From Oceaniferula marina (GTDB lineage: Bacteria > Verrucomicrobiota > Verrucomicrobiia > Verrucomicrobiales > Akkermansiaceae), in the NCBI RefSeq assembly GCF_013391475.1, contig NZ_JACBAZ010000007.1:88436-152435 (forward strand): a DNA stretch of 64,000 bases. The letters are read 5' to 3'. A program made the translations under genes and the position numbers. Shown piece after piece: positions 1 to 8,427 of the stretch. Positions within the stretch are counted from its first letter, which is position 1; each line of letters begins with the position of its first letter. Below the pieces are notes generated by a model, which worked only from the letters and a program-made list of their open reading frames with translations, searched no databases and was not told the origin of the DNA.

Positions 1-240
1 CAATACGCGGCATGTGTTAATCTTTTACCTGGGGTTGAGTCGATTTACCGGTGGCAGGGCAAGTTGTGTCGGGAGCGCGAAATCATGGCGGTGATGAAGA
101 CCACGCGGGCCGGCTTTGCGGCATTGAGTCGTGAGTTGGTGGCGATGCATAGTTATGATGAACCGGAAGTGCTTGCTTTACCTGTCGCGGATGGTTCGCC
201 GGGGTATCTGCAGTGGTTGATTGACGGGGTCCGAGGTTAG
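1..240 (+). CDS. cutA: CutA divalent-cation tolerance protein, C-terminal part
   Basis: The reading frame is open from the first base of the window and ends in TAG at 238-240, so only the last 79 residues are visible. They follow the CutA pattern closely: an ACVNLLPGVESIYRWQGK block, then a K-T-T segment, an LHPYE-like stretch written here as MHSYDEPEV, the LALPV strand, and a terminal YLQWL helix. CutA is a small cytoplasmic trimer with a ferredoxin-like fold linked to copper and other divalent-metal tolerance; its biochemical role is still debated. The N-terminal strand and helix lie upstream of the window. Confidence 0.88.
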   Translation, partial: QYAACVNLLPGVESIYRWQGKLCREREIMAVMKTTRAGFAALSRELVAMHSYDEPEVLALPVADGSPGYLQWLIDGVRG

Positions 241-532
241 GCTCTTTGGGGACTCTGTTTGCCGAGTGCGTGTATTCCTTGCTTTTTTGTGGCTCTTTTA
301 CAGCTTTTTATTGCATGGAAAGCAAATTGGGGTAAAGAATACTCCCCCCAAGTTCCGGCTTGCCAGGCTCCGAAGAGATTCGGGGCCGTTGGTGTGTCCG
401 GCTTTTTGCATGTAAGGGTTTCTGTCTTAGCTGTTGGCGAATGACGGGGCCGGCCATGTGAGTGGATAAGGTGGCTGGCATAGTGATGCGGGTTGTGGCT
501 TTTGATGAAAAAGCTATCAAGCGGCGATCCCG
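241..532. other. Intergenic region, no gene recognised
   Basis: About 290 bases separate the end of cutA from the first start of the helicase gene. The short frames here have no recognisable similarity or codon bias. I see no clear terminator, tRNA or repeat; the promoter of the helicase presumably lies here. Confidence 0.5.
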
Positions 533-3500
533 ATGTTGGACTTCATTTTATCCTATCCTTCCCATCCAACCATTAACCCATTCCAAGGAATGAATCCAGA
601 TAGAGCAACATTGAATTTTCTTAACGGCTTCCCCGAGGAGGCTCGCAATAGAGGCGAGTCCCTTCAGGAGGAAGGCGCCGTGACCCAGATATTCGGAAAC
701 CACTTGTTTATCCAAGGTCGAGTCGAGGATGCCTCAGGAACGCATCGAACCAGCCTGCGCTTGCAGGGGAACCGATGGTTCGGTAGTTGTACCGCTGAGG
801 ATGAAATCGTCGCCGGGGCATGTATGTATGCCACGATGATGGAGCGGATGTACCGCGGAGAGGATCTCCCGGAGAACCCGAACGAGTTTGACGACACCCC
901 GATCATTGACGTGATCGAAGAAAAACTCGGGCGCGAGTTGGATGATAAAGAAGCGGATTTTGTCAACAAGGTGGAAAAACGTTACCGGCGTTATGTGATC
1001 GAAGGAGAAATCCACGACCATGATTTGGTGCGATTGAACCCTCGTTGGGAGATTGTCAGCTATGACCCGCTTGAGTTGTGGCCGATGCCTCCGGGGGATA
1101 TTTTGGAATTTTGGAACTATATTGCGTATGCCTTCTATAAGAAGCGTTTGCCATATCCTGAGTTTTTGAATGCGGTGACCGATCTTGAGTCGGTTCAGAA
1201 GAAAATGCAGGAGTGGGAGCGGGAGCGCGAAGTTTCCGAGTGGTATGACCGGATTGAAAGTGTCAACGAGCGCCCTCCGATTGATCAGCCGCAGCATGTC
1301 GAATTCCGTTTGCTGTCGACGATTAACGAGGCCCGGGTGGAATTCCGCGAGCCGAAAGGTGAGTGGCTGCCACTACGTGAAAAGGCCGACATCGACCGCT
1401 TCGTTGTGTTGTTTGACGACTCGGCATTGCGGATGAACTCGCAAAGCCAGTTGATCTGGGAACAGTTCCTGACCTATTACAGCAAGGAGGGCGATGCTCG
1501 CTTTGACTTGGATCAGGAAGAAGCATGCCAGTTCATGAACCGGATTTTCCGGCAACCTGCTCTCAAAGGGTACGTTGTGAACTTGGATGAGCGTGATTTC
1601 AAGGTGGTGGATGATGCCTTGTGCTGGATTTGTGAGGATGACGTCTATGCTCCTGATAGCTTCGCCTTGCAGTTGGTAACGGCGAAAGGTGAGTATGTTT
1701 CTCACTCTGTCCGCTTGCTGCCAGGGCGTGAAGTCCTTTATCAATCTGACGAGACGGTCTTCCCTGGTCCTCCTCGCTGGTTGAGCGAAACCGATATCCA
1801 ACCGCGCTATCATATCCCCAAGGATGTGATCGACAGCTTGGAGGGGGTTGAGTTTTTACGTAAAATCGGAGCCTCATTGCCAGAGTCCCTGCGTGCGAGG
1901 GTTACCGATTTGGACCTCTATCCACGCTTCAAGATGAAGATCGAACAAGGTCTGACGGCTGCCGAGACCGAGCACCTTGTGATCGATGTCCGCGCCCTGG
2001 AGAAAAAGGAGCGCCGGGAGGAAAAACGTATCAAGGATGAGTGGGAACTGGTATCCCAGCAGCCGGTCAAAGGCCGTCAGCTGCTTCGTTTTGCACGTGA
2101 AAAACTTTACCCCGTGCCGAATTTGCTCTCCCAAATGGGGCTGAGCTACGATGAGAAACTGGATGCGTTTAAGGCCCGGGTAACGAAGCTCTTCCCTGAG
2201 AAATTTGCCGAATGGGCCAAAGCATTGCCTGAGTCCGTCGTCGTCGAAATGGACGGCAAATTGCAGACCCTGATGGCTGACCCGGTAACGGCCGCGATCC
2301 GATTTGAGGTGGTGAACCAGGAAATTGACTGGTTTGACCTGCGGATCGTGATTGACGTTGAAGGGGTTACGTTGTCCAACGCCCAGATTCGTTCCCTGGT
2401 GGCTGCCCGTGGTGGCTACGTGCGGATGGATGACGGGGGCTGGATGCGACTTGAAATCAAGTTGGATGCTGACCAGCGTGATGCCGTGACCCGATTGGGA
2501 CTGGATCCGTTCGATCTGACCGGAGAAACCCACAGGATGCACGCACTGCAGCTATCGGATCCGAAAGCTGCCGAAGTCTTCGATCCGAAGGCTTGGAAGC
2601 GAATCAAGGACCGCTCCCGCGAAATTCAAATCGAAGTCGACGCCGAAGTTCCGAAGAACCTCAACGCCACCCTGCGTCCATACCAGGTGGAAGGTTTCCG
2701 GTTCCTGGCTTATCTGGCAACCAACCGCTTTGGTGGATTGCTGGCTGATGACATGGGACTGGGTAAAACGATTCAGGCGATTACCTTCATGCTCTGGCTG
2801 CGTGAAAACTATGCTGCAGATAAAGGCAAGGGGGCAACGATCCCGCCATCTTTGGTGGTGTCTCCGAAGTCGGTGATCGATGTTTGGCAGTCGGAAGTTG
2901 AGAAATTTGCCCCGGGAACGAGAGTCAGGATCTTGCGGACACGTGACGATCTTGATTTGGATGCCTTGGGTAAGGACGTTGATTTGCTCGTTCTGAACTA
3001 TGCCCAACTTCGTCTCTGCGGTGAGGAACTCAGCAAGGTGAAGTGGTTGGCGACGATTCTGGACGAAGGCCAGCAAATCAAGAACCCGGACTCCAAAGCT
3101 GCCAAGGCCGCCCGCGATCTCAACTCGATGAACCGTCTGGTTCTGACCGGTACTCCGATTGAGAACCGTTTGATGGATATGTGGTCGCTGATGTCCTTTG
3201 CCATGCCGGGGGTTCTCGGTAGTCGGGCATACTTCAAAAAACGTTTTGATAAACGCAAGGACCCGAGTGCTCAAAGCCGATTGGCCTCTCGCTTGCGCCC
3301 ATTCCTTTTGCGCCGGACCAAGCTCCAGGTGGCCAAGGATCTTCCGCCTCGGACCGAGGAAGAGGTGTTCTGCGAAATGGAAGGCGTGCAGTCCGAGCTT
3401 TACAAGGCAGAGCTCAAGCGGATTCAGAAAGCGTTGCTTGGATTCGAGTCCGACGAGGCGGTGAAGAAGAACTCCTTTGCCATTCTGCAAGGCTTGATGC

Positions 3501-4165
3501 GTTTGCGTCAGATTTGCTGTCACCCGGGATTGATTGATCCTAAGTTCCTCAAGGAGGAGAGTGCCAAGATGAATGCGCTGTTCTACTTGCTCGATCAGTT
3601 GCGCGAGGAGGGGCACAAGGTGCTGGTCTTCTCCCAGTTTGTGTCGATGCTCGATATCATCAAGGCCCGCCTTGAGGTGGAGAGTCGCCCCTTCCACTAC
3701 CTGACGGGGCAAACCAAGGACCGGAAGGGTGAAATTGAGAGTTTCCAAACAACCAAGCAGCCCTCGGTGTTTATGCTTTCGCTGAAAGCTGGAGGCTCCG
3801 GTCTGAACCTGACTTCGGCATCTTACGTGATTTTGTATGATCCATGGTGGAACCCAGCTGTGGAAAATCAGGCAATTGACCGGACACACCGGATTGGTCA
3901 GAAAAACAAGGTGATTGCTTATCGTTTGCTGACCCGTGAAACGGTGGAAGAAAAAATCCGCGTGCTTCAGCATCAGAAAACCCAGCTGGTGACGAACGTT
4001 CTCGGTGATGAAGGTTTTGCCACAAGCCTGGAAATGGAGGATCTCGCCTTTATTCTTGGATCCGGAGGCAACTTCGAAGAAGAGGATGAAAACGCGGCAT
4101 CAAGAAAAACCGCGAAAAAAGCAGCGAAAAAAGCGGCTAAAAAGGCAGCGAAAAAATCCGAGTAA
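533..4165 (+). CDS. SWI2/SNF2-family helicase (Rad54/HepA-like) with lysine-rich C-terminal tail
   Basis: This 1210-residue protein is a nucleic-acid-dependent ATPase of superfamily 2. The N-terminus (about residues 20-110) resembles the SWIM-type region often found on bacterial SNF2 proteins, but the zinc-binding cysteines are degenerate. Residues ~700-1170 hold the motor: DDMGLGKT (Walker A, ~737-744), LDEGQQIKN (DEAH-type box, here DEGQ), TGTPIENR, LKAGGSGLNLT and DRTHRIGQ (motif VI). The last ~22 residues are an AAKK-repeat tail. Start choice is uncertain: ATG at 533 or 590, or a GTG at 680 that has a strong AGGAGG eight bases upstream but would cut into the SWIM-like region. Likely role: remodelling protein-DNA complexes or recycling RNA polymerase. 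Confidence 0.9.
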   Translation: MLDFILSYPSHPTINPFQGMNPDRATLNFLNGFPEEARNRGESLQEEGAVTQIFGNHLFIQGRVEDASGTHRTSLRLQGNRWFGSCTAEDEIVAGACMYATMMERMYRGEDLPENPNEFDDTPIIDVIEEKLGRELDDKEADFVNKVEKRYRRYVIEGEIHDHDLVRLNPRWEIVSYDPLELWPMPPGDILEFWNYIAYAFYKKRLPYPEFLNAVTDLESVQKKMQEWEREREVSEWYDRIESVNERPPIDQPQHVEFRLLSTINEARVEFREPKGEWLPLREKADIDRFVVLFDDSALRMNSQSQLIWEQFLTYYSKEGDARFDLDQEEACQFMNRIFRQPALKGYVVNLDERDFKVVDDALCWICEDDVYAPDSFALQLVTAKGEYVSHSVRLLPGREVLYQSDETVFPGPPRWLSETDIQPRYHIPKDVIDSLEGVEFLRKIGASLPESLRARVTDLDLYPRFKMKIEQGLTAAETEHLVIDVRALEKKERREEKRIKDEWELVSQQPVKGRQLLRFAREKLYPVPNLLSQMGLSYDEKLDAFKARVTKLFPEKFAEWAKALPESVVVEMDGKLQTLMADPVTAAIRFEVVNQEIDWFDLRIVIDVEGVTLSNAQIRSLVAARGGYVRMDDGGWMRLEIKLDADQRDAVTRLGLDPFDLTGETHRMHALQLSDPKAAEVFDPKAWKRIKDRSREIQIEVDAEVPKNLNATLRPYQVEGFRFLAYLATNRFGGLLADDMGLGKTIQAITFMLWLRENYAADKGKGATIPPSLVVSPKSVIDVWQSEVEKFAPGTRVRILRTRDDLDLDALGKDVDLLVLNYAQLRLCGEELSKVKWLATILDEGQQIKNPDSKAAKAARDLNSMNRLVLTGTPIENRLMDMWSLMSFAMPGVLGSRAYFKKRFDKRKDPSAQSRLASRLRPFLLRRTKLQVAKDLPPRTEEEVFCEMEGVQSELYKAELKRIQKALLGFESDEAVKKNSFAILQGLMRLRQICCHPGLIDPKFLKEESAKMNALFYLLDQLREEGHKVLVFSQFVSMLDIIKARLEVESRPFHYLTGQTKDRKGEIESFQTTKQPSVFMLSLKAGGSGLNLTSASYVILYDPWWNPAVENQAIDRTHRIGQKNKVIAYRLLTRETVEEKIRVLQHQKTQLVTNVLGDEGFATSLEMEDLAFILGSGGNFEEEDENAASRKTAKKAAKKAAKKAAKKSE

Positions 4166-4204
4166 ACCATTCAACAAAATGGCCAGCGCTGGCGAACCCG
4201 CTTC

Positions 4205-4603
4205 ATGAAGATGCAACCCGGTTCGTTCAGTCGCTGGCTCTTTTTTGTTTATGGCGTTGGGATGCTCGGACTGGTGGCCTTGGCCGATTTGGCGGGTGGT
4301 TTGATTCAGTGGCCACTGATCCAACGGATTCCATGGGGAGACAAGCTTGGCCATGTCCTTCTATTTGGCGGACTGGGCTTTTGTTTGAACTTATGGGTGG
4401 CAAGTGTCGAGTGTTTGCGCGGTAAGCATCTTTTGGTGACGGTGGGATTGCTGCTTGTCGTCACCCTTGAGGAGTTATCGCAGCGCTACTTGGTTCATCG
4501 GAATTTTGATTGGTATGATTTGCTTGCCAATCTACTGGGAATCCTGCTGTTTTCATGGCTCGCTTGCCGGGTGACTGCCTGGCGCCGGGAAAGCGGGGAT
4601 TGA
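4205..4603 (+). CDS. VanZ-like membrane protein
   Basis: A 132-residue integral membrane protein with about four hydrophobic segments. The DKLGHVLLFGGLG segment followed by TLEELSQRY and the DWYDLLANLLGI segment match the VanZ-like family, in which D-K-x-x-H and the E-x-x-Q/D-x-x N-x-x-G arrangement are conserved. VanZ is associated with teicoplanin resistance in enterococci, but most family members have no assigned function. It begins 39 bases after the helicase stop and may share its transcript. Confidence 0.8.
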   Translation: MKMQPGSFSRWLFFVYGVGMLGLVALADLAGGLIQWPLIQRIPWGDKLGHVLLFGGLGFCLNLWVASVECLRGKHLLVTVGLLLVVTLEELSQRYLVHRNFDWYDLLANLLGILLFSWLACRVTAWRRESGD

Positions 4604-4634
4604 AACTTGGCCGATCGGGTGTATCACTCATGCT

Positions 4635-4877
4635 ATGAAGAGTTTTTTTGTGGCCTTGATGGCTCTGCTTTCAGCCTTGTACTTGCTGAATCCAACAGCA
4701 GGGGTGGATTTGATTCCTGATGTGCTTCCGATTATAGGAAATATTGATGAGGCGACGGCCATGGCGGTGTTTGTCGCTTGCTTGCGCTACTTCGGATATG
4801 ATTTGTCCGGGTTCCTGGGCAAACGAAAGCAGTCCGGCGGGCAGAAGCATCGCGGGCAGACCGTTGATGTGGATTAA
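4635..4877 (+). CDS. DUF1232 (YkvA-like) small membrane protein
   Basis: An 80-residue protein with two hydrophobic stretches around a YLLNPTAGVDLIPDVLPIIG segment. This is the hallmark of DUF1232, where a Tyr/Leu-x-x-P-x-D-L-I-P-D motif leads into a second helix. The role is unknown; members are small membrane-associated proteins. The gene follows the VanZ-like gene by 31 bases and probably belongs to the same transcript. A dispersed repeat begins at the base after its stop codon. Confidence 0.75.
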   Translation: MKSFFVALMALLSALYLLNPTAGVDLIPDVLPIIGNIDEATAMAVFVACLRYFGYDLSGFLGKRKQSGGQKHRGQTVDVD

Positions 4878-4982
4878 GGGTTCCTGCATTGGGGAGATGA
4901 TCTCGGTGATGCCTGCGGCGCTGACAGAACGGTCAGGATTTATCTTTTTCAAAGATCAAGGGGTGCCCAAAACCTATCGCTT
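4878..4982 (+). repeat. Dispersed intergenic repeat, family 1, copy A
   Basis: This stretch is repeated in inverted orientation at about 42088-42193: both share the GGGAGATGATCTCGGTGATG core, the GCCTGCGGCGCTGACAG block and a CAAAGATCAAGG...GCCCAAAACCTATCGCTT end. A shorter relative is at 11466-11530. The bases just after this copy (4983-5021) match the second half of that third copy in inverted orientation. No open frame is conserved between copies, so it is a non-coding element. Confidence 0.75.
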
Positions 4983-5137
4983 CCTTCTTAAAAAATCCTG
5001 TAAATCCTCCTCAATCATGTGACCCCTGTCAGTGTCACAGGCTGTTAGCCTCTTGGGTATTCGTCCTGGGAGACGGTGGGCTCGGTTGATCTTGTCTCTA
5101 AGGGATTCGTGGTCTGATGCGTTACCAAGTTGGAACC

Positions 5138-5590
5138 ATGAAAAAGACATCCCTTAGCCAACTCGACGAATCCTTGACCTCCGACGAACCTTGCTTGGAT
5201 ATTTCTTCGCTCATTGACGTCTGCTTTTTACTGCTCATCTACTTTTTAGTGACCACCACCATTCAGCCGCGGGAACAGGATCTGAAGATGGCTTTGCCAC
5301 CAGTGATAGGTGATGCAAAATATCCTCAGACACCTATGATCATTGAGCTCCGGCAAGGGGGAGAGGTGGTCGTCAATCCCGGCGATGCTGCCGAGTTGTT
5401 TGATTCGGATGTCCATAACCGTAGCTTGCCCCAGTTGAAAAATCGATTGAGCCTCTTGTGTTCGCTGGGCGGCAATGATTTTCCAAGTGTGATGCTCCAG
5501 GTGCATGATGAAGTGCAGCAGCAGCGCTACATCGATGTGATCAATTGCCTTGCTGGTGCCGGAGTTCAGCACATTTCACTCCGTGATTGA
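5138..5590 (+). CDS. ExbD/TolR-family biopolymer transport protein
   Basis: A 150-residue protein from ATG 5138 (a second in-frame ATG at 5117 adds seven residues). An N-terminal cytoplasmic segment leads to one membrane helix containing DISSLIDVCFLLLIYFLV. The aspartate in SLIDVCFLLL sits where the proton-carrying Asp of ExbD/TolR lies. The rest is a ~110-residue periplasmic domain. ExbD normally works with the ExbB/TolQ channel and TonB or TolA, none of which is in this window. It lies directly upstream of three pseudopilin genes in the same direction, with no terminator between, so a joint role is possible but is inference. Confidence 0.82.
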   Translation: MKKTSLSQLDESLTSDEPCLDISSLIDVCFLLLIYFLVTTTIQPREQDLKMALPPVIGDAKYPQTPMIIELRQGGEVVVNPGDAAELFDSDVHNRSLPQLKNRLSLLCSLGGNDFPSVMLQVHDEVQQQRYIDVINCLAGAGVQHISLRD

Positions 5591-5725
5591 TTTACATTTA
5601 AAAATGAATCTCGGGTATGTCACTTCAATGTAATGACATTGAGACTTGCTTGGGGTAAAAAAAAGGTTAAGGTTGAGAAAAGGAGCTTCCATCGTGTGGA
5701 ATTTTCCGTAACTTGCATTTCAACC

Positions 5726-6436
5726 ATGAATCGTAACCTGTCCCGATCTCCGTTTTCTCGTGTTCGTTCTTGTTTGCGGCCGTCAGGTGTGGTGCCGGCA
5801 TTTACCTTGATTGAGATGCTGGTGGTGATTTCGATCATCGCAGTGCTCTTGACTGTCGGAGCCTTGGGCTTGAAGAACTTGTCGAGAGGTTCAGGCGTGA
5901 GCGCCGGACTTCCTGTCGCCGAAGCGGTTTTTGCCGAGGCCAGAGCCATCGCGATTGGTAAAGGGACCAATTCCATGGTGCTGGTGCATGCCCAGAATGA
6001 CAAGGATGATGAGCTGCATCGGGACCGCTATTTGCGTTATCTGGTGATTGCTTTTGAGCAGCTCGATGATTCTGGAGAGCCAAATGGAACCTGGGAGATT
6101 GCATCCAGAGGGGTGAGCCTTCCCAAGGGAGTCTATTTCATGAAGGACTTGAGCGAACAAGGGGGGATGAACTTGAGTACCACAACGCTCCGCCTGCCCG
6201 GTAAGAGTGACTCCAAGTGCTATGTCTACCAGTTTAATGCCGAGGGCATGATGAGTGACCCCGAGCCTGATGAAAATGGAACCAACGTGCCTCGCTTTGT
6301 CATAGGTTCGGCTTCGTTACCACCTGGTGCTGAAGAACCCAGATTGGTGGGTAAAAACGTGGGTGGTTTTGTGGTTTGGCGCAGCGGGCGTACGTCCTTG
6401 TTTCGTCATCCCGAGCAAATCGATTCCAGCTTGTAA
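5726..6436 (+). CDS. Type II pseudopilin-like protein (Verru_Chthon cassette D-like)
   Basis: ATG 5726 is preferred over an upstream in-frame start at 5633 because it places the prepilin signal at residues ~27-33. The signal reads VVPAFTLIEMLVVISIIAVLL: short basic leader, processing site before Phe (Ala rather than Gly at -1), Glu at +5, then a hydrophobic helix. The 236-residue product is exported and processed by prepilin peptidase. It is first of three pseudopilin genes. The lengths and the order fit my recollection of the Verru_Chthon cassette proteins D, B and C; this assignment needs a TIGRFAM search. Confidence 0.75.
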   Translation: MNRNLSRSPFSRVRSCLRPSGVVPAFTLIEMLVVISIIAVLLTVGALGLKNLSRGSGVSAGLPVAEAVFAEARAIAIGKGTNSMVLVHAQNDKDDELHRDRYLRYLVIAFEQLDDSGEPNGTWEIASRGVSLPKGVYFMKDLSEQGGMNLSTTTLRLPGKSDSKCYVYQFNAEGMMSDPEPDENGTNVPRFVIGSASLPPGAEEPRLVGKNVGGFVVWRSGRTSLFRHPEQIDSSL

Positions 6437-6502
6437 TTTTATGCCCTATTCCGGCACTCTTCATTTTCCGATTTAGTCCAAACTACCACTGATTGACACA
6501 CT

Positions 6503-7297
6503 ATGAATAAACCAGTTTTAACGATGTCCCGTCGCAGCAACCATCAAGGTTTCACCTTGGTTGAGACGGTGATAGCCATGGGTATCATTACGATTATGAT
6601 AACGGCGTTCATGGCGGCATTTGGCCCTGCTGTTAAAGGAATTCAGAAATCGATCTCTGCCAAAGAGGCAAATCGTTTGGCTACCACGCTGGAATATGAG
6701 CTTTCGATTCTACGTTTTGAGGAAGAAAATTCGGATGGCGCCGAGTATACCACAGCCTTTGAAAAGGCCTTTGAGTGGATCGAAGAGTCAGGAACCAATG
6801 ACCGCGACAGCTATATTCTGCTTTACCAATATCGTGGTGACCCGGATAAGGTGCGCGATGATGGATCGCTTGAACCACAGGCGGATAAGAGTAAACAACT
6901 TCCCGGTAGCGATTACGTTTTGCAGTCAGTCGTGCGCCGTCTGGGGGATGACAAGGTGAGTGAAGAATTGCAGCCCGGCATTGTGGAAGGTCGCGTATTT
7001 TTTGTTCGCATGACCCAGCTGGTTTTCGACAATGGAGAGCTTAAGCTGGCCGGACAGGACGGCGTTCCCGGAGGTCTTGGGCAGATTATTGATCCTACGG
7101 AACCTCGCGATACCGTCACGGATCACACCGATTACCCTGAGGCCACCATTGCGTTTCAGGCTCAGTTTTATGTCTTGAAAAGCAGCGTTTACAGCTACGT
7201 AAACGGCACCTTTGACTTGGACGATGATAATAATGATGGTCACCCCGATGCCACGGGAAAACCTGCATTTGTTCGCAATATGGCGGTCCGCCGATAA
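6503..7297 (+). CDS. Type II pseudopilin-like protein (Verru_Chthon cassette B-like)
   Basis: A 264-residue protein with a prepilin N-terminus: SNHQGFTLVETVIAMGIITI, with Gly at -1, Phe at +1 and Glu at +5. The remainder is an exported domain rich in acidic residues, with a DLDDDNNDGHPD segment near the C-terminus that resembles a calcium-binding loop. It lies 66 bases after the previous pseudopilin and 39 bases before the next. Methionine at residue 8 is an alternative start. Likely a minor pseudopilin of a secretion or surface-fibre system; the machinery (ATPase, secretin) is not in this window. Confidence 0.75.
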   Translation: MNKPVLTMSRRSNHQGFTLVETVIAMGIITIMITAFMAAFGPAVKGIQKSISAKEANRLATTLEYELSILRFEEENSDGAEYTTAFEKAFEWIEESGTNDRDSYILLYQYRGDPDKVRDDGSLEPQADKSKQLPGSDYVLQSVVRRLGDDKVSEELQPGIVEGRVFFVRMTQLVFDNGELKLAGQDGVPGGLGQIIDPTEPRDTVTDHTDYPEATIAFQAQFYVLKSSVYSYVNGTFDLDDDNNDGHPDATGKPAFVRNMAVRR

Positions 7298-7336
7298 GGC
7301 CACCCTTTTACCCGCATTAGTACCTAACAAACGATT

Positions 7337-8239
7337 ATGAGAACCAAACGACTTCAGCCTGGTTTCACCTTGATTGAGCTTCTTGTGGCGATGTCTATCA
7401 CTGTGATATTGCTCGGTGTGCTTGTTTATATGACCGGCATTTCCATGGATACCTATAAGGATAAGCGAAACGAGGTACGTGCATCCCGTCAGGCCAAGGA
7501 GGCGATTGAGGCCGTGGCCAAGGATTTGGAAAGTATGGTTTCCCGGCGGGACGGCAATACTTACGAGTGGTTGTATGCTGGCAAGGAGACCAACGCTCAG
7601 ATGGGGCCAGCCCAAAAAGAGATTACCAATACGAGTCATCTGATTTTCTTCACCGGGGCCACAGACCGTTATAATGGAGAAATTGGGAAAGATGGCGTCG
7701 ACAAAGGTGGGGATGTCTCTGCTGTGAGTTATCGTTTGGTCTATCGCGACCAGATAGGGGATACCGACGATGAGGAGTATGCTGTATTTTCCTTATACCG
7801 CAATCTGGTGGATCCAGATGAAGCTTTTGATATTCTGGCTGTCGATGACTTGCAGGCAGAGTACTCAACGCGCTTTAAAAGTTCGGATTTACAGGCATCC
7901 AATTTTTTGGTGGAGAACATCTATGAATTCACGGTTACTTTCCTTGTGGAATACACACCTGTGGGTGAAACCTCGACAAAGATCGAGCGGGTGACCATGC
8001 GGGAGAGTACGGGTGGCTACACTTCCGTTCGATTGAAGGGGAATGAGCTGGTCGCTACCAAAGGAGCAGGGCAGAACACGGATATTTTGAATGGTCAGAT
8101 TGTGGGCGCTGAGGTCAGTATTACGGTGCTGACCGATCATGGCCTCACCTTGGCGAAACGTTCGGCCATGACTCGGGATGATTTGATTCGCAAGCACTCC
8201 TATCACTACACCAAGACCATCAACACTCCACGTCCGTAG
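7337..8239 (+). CDS. Type II pseudopilin-like protein (Verru_Chthon cassette C-like)
   Basis: A 300-residue protein opening with LQPGFTLIELLVAMSITVILL, a canonical prepilin signal (Gly at -1, Phe +1, Glu +5). The mature domain includes SRRDGNTYEWLYAG and LIFFTGATDRYNGEIG, which I associate with Verru_Chthon cassette protein C; this association is from memory. It is the last gene of the ExbD-pseudopilin run and is followed by a Rho-independent terminator at 8295. The large cassette A protein that would usually accompany D, B and C does not follow. Confidence 0.75.
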   Translation: MRTKRLQPGFTLIELLVAMSITVILLGVLVYMTGISMDTYKDKRNEVRASRQAKEAIEAVAKDLESMVSRRDGNTYEWLYAGKETNAQMGPAQKEITNTSHLIFFTGATDRYNGEIGKDGVDKGGDVSAVSYRLVYRDQIGDTDDEEYAVFSLYRNLVDPDEAFDILAVDDLQAEYSTRFKSSDLQASNFLVENIYEFTVTFLVEYTPVGETSTKIERVTMRESTGGYTSVRLKGNELVATKGAGQNTDILNGQIVGAEVSITVLTDHGLTLAKRSAMTRDDLIRKHSYHYTKTINTPRP

Positions 8240-8294
8240 AGCGGGGTATGATTTTTCCGGTCGTTTGACCAAAGTGGTCCTACCGGTTCAGTGC

Positions 8295-8317
8295 CGGGAG
8301 AAGTCCCGTGTTTTTTT
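8295..8317 (+). terminator. Rho-independent terminator after the pseudopilin run
   Basis: A 5-bp G+C-rich stem (CGGGA/TCCCG) with a GAAG loop is followed two bases later by seven T residues. It lies 56 bases after the last pseudopilin stop and before a gene on the opposite strand. Confidence 0.7.
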
Positions 8318-8427
8318 ACGGTGGAGGGCATTCGATGAATCGACTGGCCCCGTGGTTTCAGTGTGTTGTCTGCATAGGTCTGGAACTGAAAACTTCAAGC
8401 TCCTGAATGCGCTTCCGCGGATTCAGC

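Noticed and set aside
2552..3973. Long open frame (473 codons) on the minus strand inside the SNF2 gene
   Set aside because: It lies fully antisense to conserved helicase motifs and its translation has no recognisable domain; it is a codon-bias shadow.
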